Part shown: piece by piece, positions 61,383 to 64,000 of the stretch
How the letters are laid out: every line of letters starts with the position of its first letter
How positions within the stretch are numbered: position 1 is the stretch's first letter
Source: Fibrobacter succinogenes
Lineage (GTDB): Bacteria > Fibrobacterota > Fibrobacteria > Fibrobacterales > Fibrobacteraceae
Length of the DNA stretch: 64,000 nt
Direction of reading: 5' to 3'
Assembly: GCA_902800345.1 (NCBI GenBank)
Contig: CADCDO010000038.1
Location: 23,834 to 87,833, forward strand
Notes under the pieces: model-generated
What the model was told of the DNA's origin: nothing
Seen by the model: the letters and a program-made list of their open reading frames with translations, nothing else
The model's database searches: none
Translations under genes and position numbers: made by a program

Positions 61383-62126
61383 CTAGAACTTAAGCGAAAC
61401 GCCTACGTGCGGAACAACCTGAAATCCGGAAAAGACATGATCGAGCTTATAATCGATTGTTTCAAGATCATCGGAATCGCCAAAACGAAATTCTCTCTTT
61501 CCAAAACCGAATAAATTCACAGTCACATCTACACCCGCGTTTATTCCAAGCCGTTCCGTAATTCGATACCCCACAACAATATCGGCACCCCCAACAAAAT
61601 TAAACAACAACGTTGAATATTCTTGAGTGAAATCCTCCATCGGATAAGATTCCCCCAAGTATTTCATGTCACCACCCAAAATAGCATGTACCGCTAATAT
61701 GAAATCATTTACAAACGGAGCATAGCCCAATCCAACTTTTGCATTCAAATCAAAACGAGAATCAATCTGATTCATATGGTCATACGGATCATAATAAGAA
61801 TATTTTTTGGATTCATTCACAGGGAAATTAATAAAACCAATTCCCGCGCCGACCTCAAAAGACAAACCACCTTGATAAACCAAATCACGAGTCCACTTCA
61901 ATTGAAGTCCCATGATCATATCCATTTTTAAATCACGATCACGAGTAAATTTATTTTCGTATTTTAAATTGCTATACTGTTCCCACGTTCCACCCCAATC
62001 CATCGGAAGCGCAATACTAAATGTATGGAAAACAATATTTTTCTTCTGTATTCCTTCACTCTGAGCAAAAGACGTTAAAGCCAAGAGCATCACGGCAACA
62101 AGCACAATTTTTACCAATTTGGACAT
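61383..62126 (-). CDS. Outer-membrane beta-barrel-like protein
   Basis: 247 aa from the ATG at 62126 (MSKLVKIVLVAVMLLALTSF); GGAGAATGGA directly ahead supports it. A cleavable signal ends near SFAQS. The rest alternates beta strands (LVYQGGLSFEVGAGIGFINF, YRITERLGINAGVDVTVNLF) and ends HVGVSLKF, with a C-terminal Phe typical of small outer-membrane barrels (OmpA-like/porin-like folds). No specific family is recognised. Confidence 0.7.
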   Translation of the reverse strand: MSKLVKIVLVAVMLLALTSFAQSEGIQKKNIVFHTFSIALPMDWGGTWEQYSNLKYENKFTRDRDLKMDMIMGLQLKWTRDLVYQGGLSFEVGAGIGFINFPVNESKKYSYYDPYDHMNQIDSRFDLNAKVGLGYAPFVNDFILAVHAILGGDMKYLGESYPMEDFTQEYSTLLFNFVGGADIVVGYRITERLGINAGVDVTVNLFGFGKREFRFGDSDDLETIDYKLDHVFSGFQVVPHVGVSLKF

Positions 62127-62276
62127 TCCATTCTCCATCAAAAATTTATACAAAAAAGGTAAATATAATTAAATCAAAAACATCTTTAGATTCCCCTCTC
62201 GCGACACTCAGTCGATGATGACGAGTCCGGGGTGACAGTTCAAAAGACCAATTGCCAACGGTTAATAGCCAGACAC

Positions 62277-62425
62277 GTCATTGCGAGGACCCTGTAAGGG
62301 GACGCGGCAATCTAGCTGATTGAATGACAATCATATTTTATATAAAACAAAACTTCCCGGAGCATACCCGAGAAGCTTTAAACAATCACTGGATCCTTCC
62401 CCCCTTTGGGGCTCAGGATGACAAC
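62277..62425. repeat. Two dispersed repeats in the gap before argJ
   Basis: GTCATTGCGAGG...GGGACGCGGCAATCTAG (62278-62316) and CACTGGATCCTTCC...GGGGCTCAGGATGACAA (about 62387-62423). The rest of 62154-62630 shows no gene; TTGCAATGCGATTGCA (about 62493-62508) is a further small palindrome. Confidence 0.6.
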
Positions 62426-62630
62426 TCTATAATTCCATTCTGCATTTTAGCATTGGGAAAAGGAGGGTCTGTGAGCGGAAAACGCCTCGTATTGCAATGC
62501 GATTGCATAAACCAGCGCCTCAACAATAGAAACAAGTAAACTTGTTTCTGCTGTATTCGGCTTAGGTTTATTTAACGAGGCGTGTGTGCGAGATAATCGG
62601 CTTCTTAAAGTTCTTATTAACTCTAGCCGA

Positions 62631-63848
62631 TTAAGTCGTATACTCTGCGTTGATTTTCACGTAACCATAGCTCAAGTCGCAAGTGAATGCGCTTGCAGAA
62701 GCCTGGCCGATGTTCAACACGAGCGTTACTTTGTATTCACGCTGACGGACCACGGCGTGCAGTGCAGCAGTCTGTTTTTCGTCCAGCTGTACCGGACGGC
62801 CACCTTCGAGCACCTTCACTTCACCGAAGTAGAGATCCGTGTGTTCCGCAACCATGTTGCAGCCGCTAGAACCGGCACTGCTGAGGATGCGGCCCCAGTT
62901 CGGGTCTTCACCGAACATAGCGCACTTGGCGAGGTTCGACGTACCGATGAAGCGGGCCATGCGGAGAGCTTCTTCATGGCTTTCGGCTTTTTCGATGCGG
63001 AGTTCGATGAGCTTCGTGGCACCTTCACCGTCACGCACGATGTCCTTGGCGAGGCTCTGCATCACGAGCGTCAAAGCAGCACGGAATTCGCCCTGTTCGC
63101 TGAGCGAGAGGTCTTCGTACTTGATGCCGCTCATGCCGTTAGCGAGCATGATGCAAGTGTCGTTGGTGCTGGTATCACCATCGACCGTAATCGCGTTGAA
63201 AGAATCCGCAATGTCGGCGCGGAATTCAGCAAAGAAGTCTATCGGCAAAGCAAGGTCCGTCGTGATGAACGCAAGCATCGTCGCCATGTTCGGATGGATC
63301 ATGCCAGAACCCTTGCAGGCGCCACCGATTGTCACCGTTCCCTTTTCCGTCTTGATTTCCACGGCGTGGGATTTAAGAGCGAGGTCCGTCGTGAGGATAG
63401 CGCGACCGAATTCTTCAGAAGCATCTTCGTGGAGTTTTTCCACGAGCTTCGGGATACCGGCTTCAATCTTGTCCATCGGCATGAGGTGGCCAATCACGCC
63501 CGTGCTGCAAACGAGCACGCTCTTCGGCGTGAGCTTCAAGGCTTCTTCGGTGAGCACAGCCATGCGTTCAGCATCGGCGTAACCCTTTTCGCCCGTGCAG
63601 GCGTTTGCGTTGCCGCTGTTCACAATCACAGCAGAAGCAAAGTGGGCATGTTCGAGGGCGGCCTTGTCGTAGAGGACCGGGGCGGCCTTCACCTTATTGG
63701 TGGTAAAAACGGCGAAGCAGCGGGCTGCCTTTTCGCTCTTGAGAAGAGCCATATCGGCATTGCCGCTGGCCTTGATTCCGGCGCAAATTCCAGATGCGGT
63801 AAAGCCCTTGGGGGAGCAAACGCCGCCTTTTTCCAATACAGTGTACAT
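62631..63848 (-). CDS. argJ: Glutamate N-acetyltransferase / ornithine acetyltransferase ArgJ
   Basis: 405 aa. ArgJ moves the acetyl group from N-acetylornithine to glutamate (arginine pathway), cytosolic. Seen: FAVFTTNKVKAAPVLYDKAA, IVNSGNANACTGEKGYADAE, VCSTGVIGHLMPMDKIEAG (oxyanion region), and GSGMIHPNMATMLAFITTD with the self-cleavage Ala-Thr and Thr nucleophile. FNAITVDGDTSTNDT and GEDPNWGRILSSAGSSG complete the match. Length is normal. No other arg genes are adjacent. Confidence 0.93.
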   Translation of the reverse strand: MYTVLEKGGVCSPKGFTASGICAGIKASGNADMALLKSEKAARCFAVFTTNKVKAAPVLYDKAALEHAHFASAVIVNSGNANACTGEKGYADAERMAVLTEEALKLTPKSVLVCSTGVIGHLMPMDKIEAGIPKLVEKLHEDASEEFGRAILTTDLALKSHAVEIKTEKGTVTIGGACKGSGMIHPNMATMLAFITTDLALPIDFFAEFRADIADSFNAITVDGDTSTNDTCIMLANGMSGIKYEDLSLSEQGEFRAALTLVMQSLAKDIVRDGEGATKLIELRIEKAESHEEALRMARFIGTSNLAKCAMFGEDPNWGRILSSAGSSGCNMVAEHTDLYFGEVKVLEGGRPVQLDEKQTAALHAVVRQREYKVTLVLNIGQASASAFTCDLSYGYVKINAEYTT

Positions 63849-63923
63849 AGTATCTCCTAAAAAAGAAGCTTTCTTTGCGATTCGGGGTTCGCAACGCCCG
63901 TTAAAATTTTTACCTTATAGAGC

Positions 63924-64000
63924 ATGGAAAAGATCATGTTTACACAAGAGGCTTACGACAAGCTCGTTAAGGACCTTGAAAATTTAAAAAATGTTGAACG
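63924..64000 (+). CDS. greA: Transcription elongation factor GreA, 5' end only
   Basis: The frame starting at 63924 reads MEKIMFTQEAYDKLVKDLEN and continues LKNVE to the window edge. This is the N-terminal coiled-coil start of GreA, which helps RNA polymerase cleave backtracked transcripts. About 25 codons are visible; the start could also be the ATG four codons later. Only the family start can be judged. Confidence 0.75.
   Translation, partial: MEKIMFTQEAYDKLVKDLENLKNVE

Noticed and set aside
62586..63860. Long open frame (424 aa) opposite argJ
   Set aside because: Antisense shadow of a complete, recognisable ArgJ; biased composition and no motifs.

Overview
The window looks like chromosome from a Fibrobacter species: a Gram-negative, fibre-degrading gut bacterium. 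The sequence evidence is the number of families first described as Fibrobacter paralogues: FISUMP-domain lipoproteins at 21866, 23557, 46784 and 57610, and a TIGR02147/DUF4423-type protein at the left edge. Serine-rich linkers behind lipoprotein signal peptides, a GH8 xylan-active enzyme, a lipid A-type acyltransferase, and intergenic DNA packed with short repeats fit the same picture. The genus is an inference from gene content.

Layout. 1-12.2 kb: TIGR02147 protein (partial), a damaged purC, an FGE-fold lipoprotein, a tyrosine phosphatase, and a minus-strand operon (glycosyltransferase, NPCBM membrane protein) next to a three-part MFS/PlsC/AMP-ligase fusion. 12.5-21.8 kb: eight related lipoproteins with serine-rich linkers, a radical SAM/SPASM enzyme, two scraps of a second copy of that enzyme, and two secreted paralogues. 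21.8-28.4 kb: FISUMP and other lipoproteins and a frameshifted rpmE. 28.4-34.6 kb: a five-gene minus-strand operon of MglA-type GTPase, Roadblock protein, DUF2914 protein, large outer-membrane protein and Omp85-type protein. 34.8-38.7 kb: rpsT, a DegT aminotransferase, a HAD phosphatase and a DHH phosphoesterase. 38.7-43.9 kb: a tandemly duplicated cluster of small lipoproteins of three types with several broken copies. 44-52.9 kb: LysE-type exporter, zinc-ribbon protein, mraY, FISUMP and PEGA proteins, a UDP-sugar pyrophosphorylase, an LpxL-like acyltransferase and an Smr protein. 52.98-54.25 kb: tRNA-Pro(CGG) followed by a six-unit array repeating the tRNA 3' end, a terminator and a block of hairpins. 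54.3-64 kb: radical SAM protein, thioredoxin reductase, GH8, MORN-type proteins, Fe-alcohol dehydrogenase, a barrel-like protein, argJ and the start of greA.

Most of the window serves the cell envelope: lipoproteins, surface glycans, lipid A and phospholipid acylation, peptidoglycan precursor synthesis and outer-membrane proteins. Strongest leads: (1) an expanded rSAM/lipoprotein maturation locus whose lipoproteins share a Tyr-Gly motif; (2) the tRNA-tail/terminator/hairpin array; (3) two unlinked arrays of inverted repeats with compensatory arm changes; (4) an MglA/Roadblock switch co-directional with outer-membrane proteins. Several conserved genes carry single-base indels at short homopolymers, so some broken genes may be sequencing errors.
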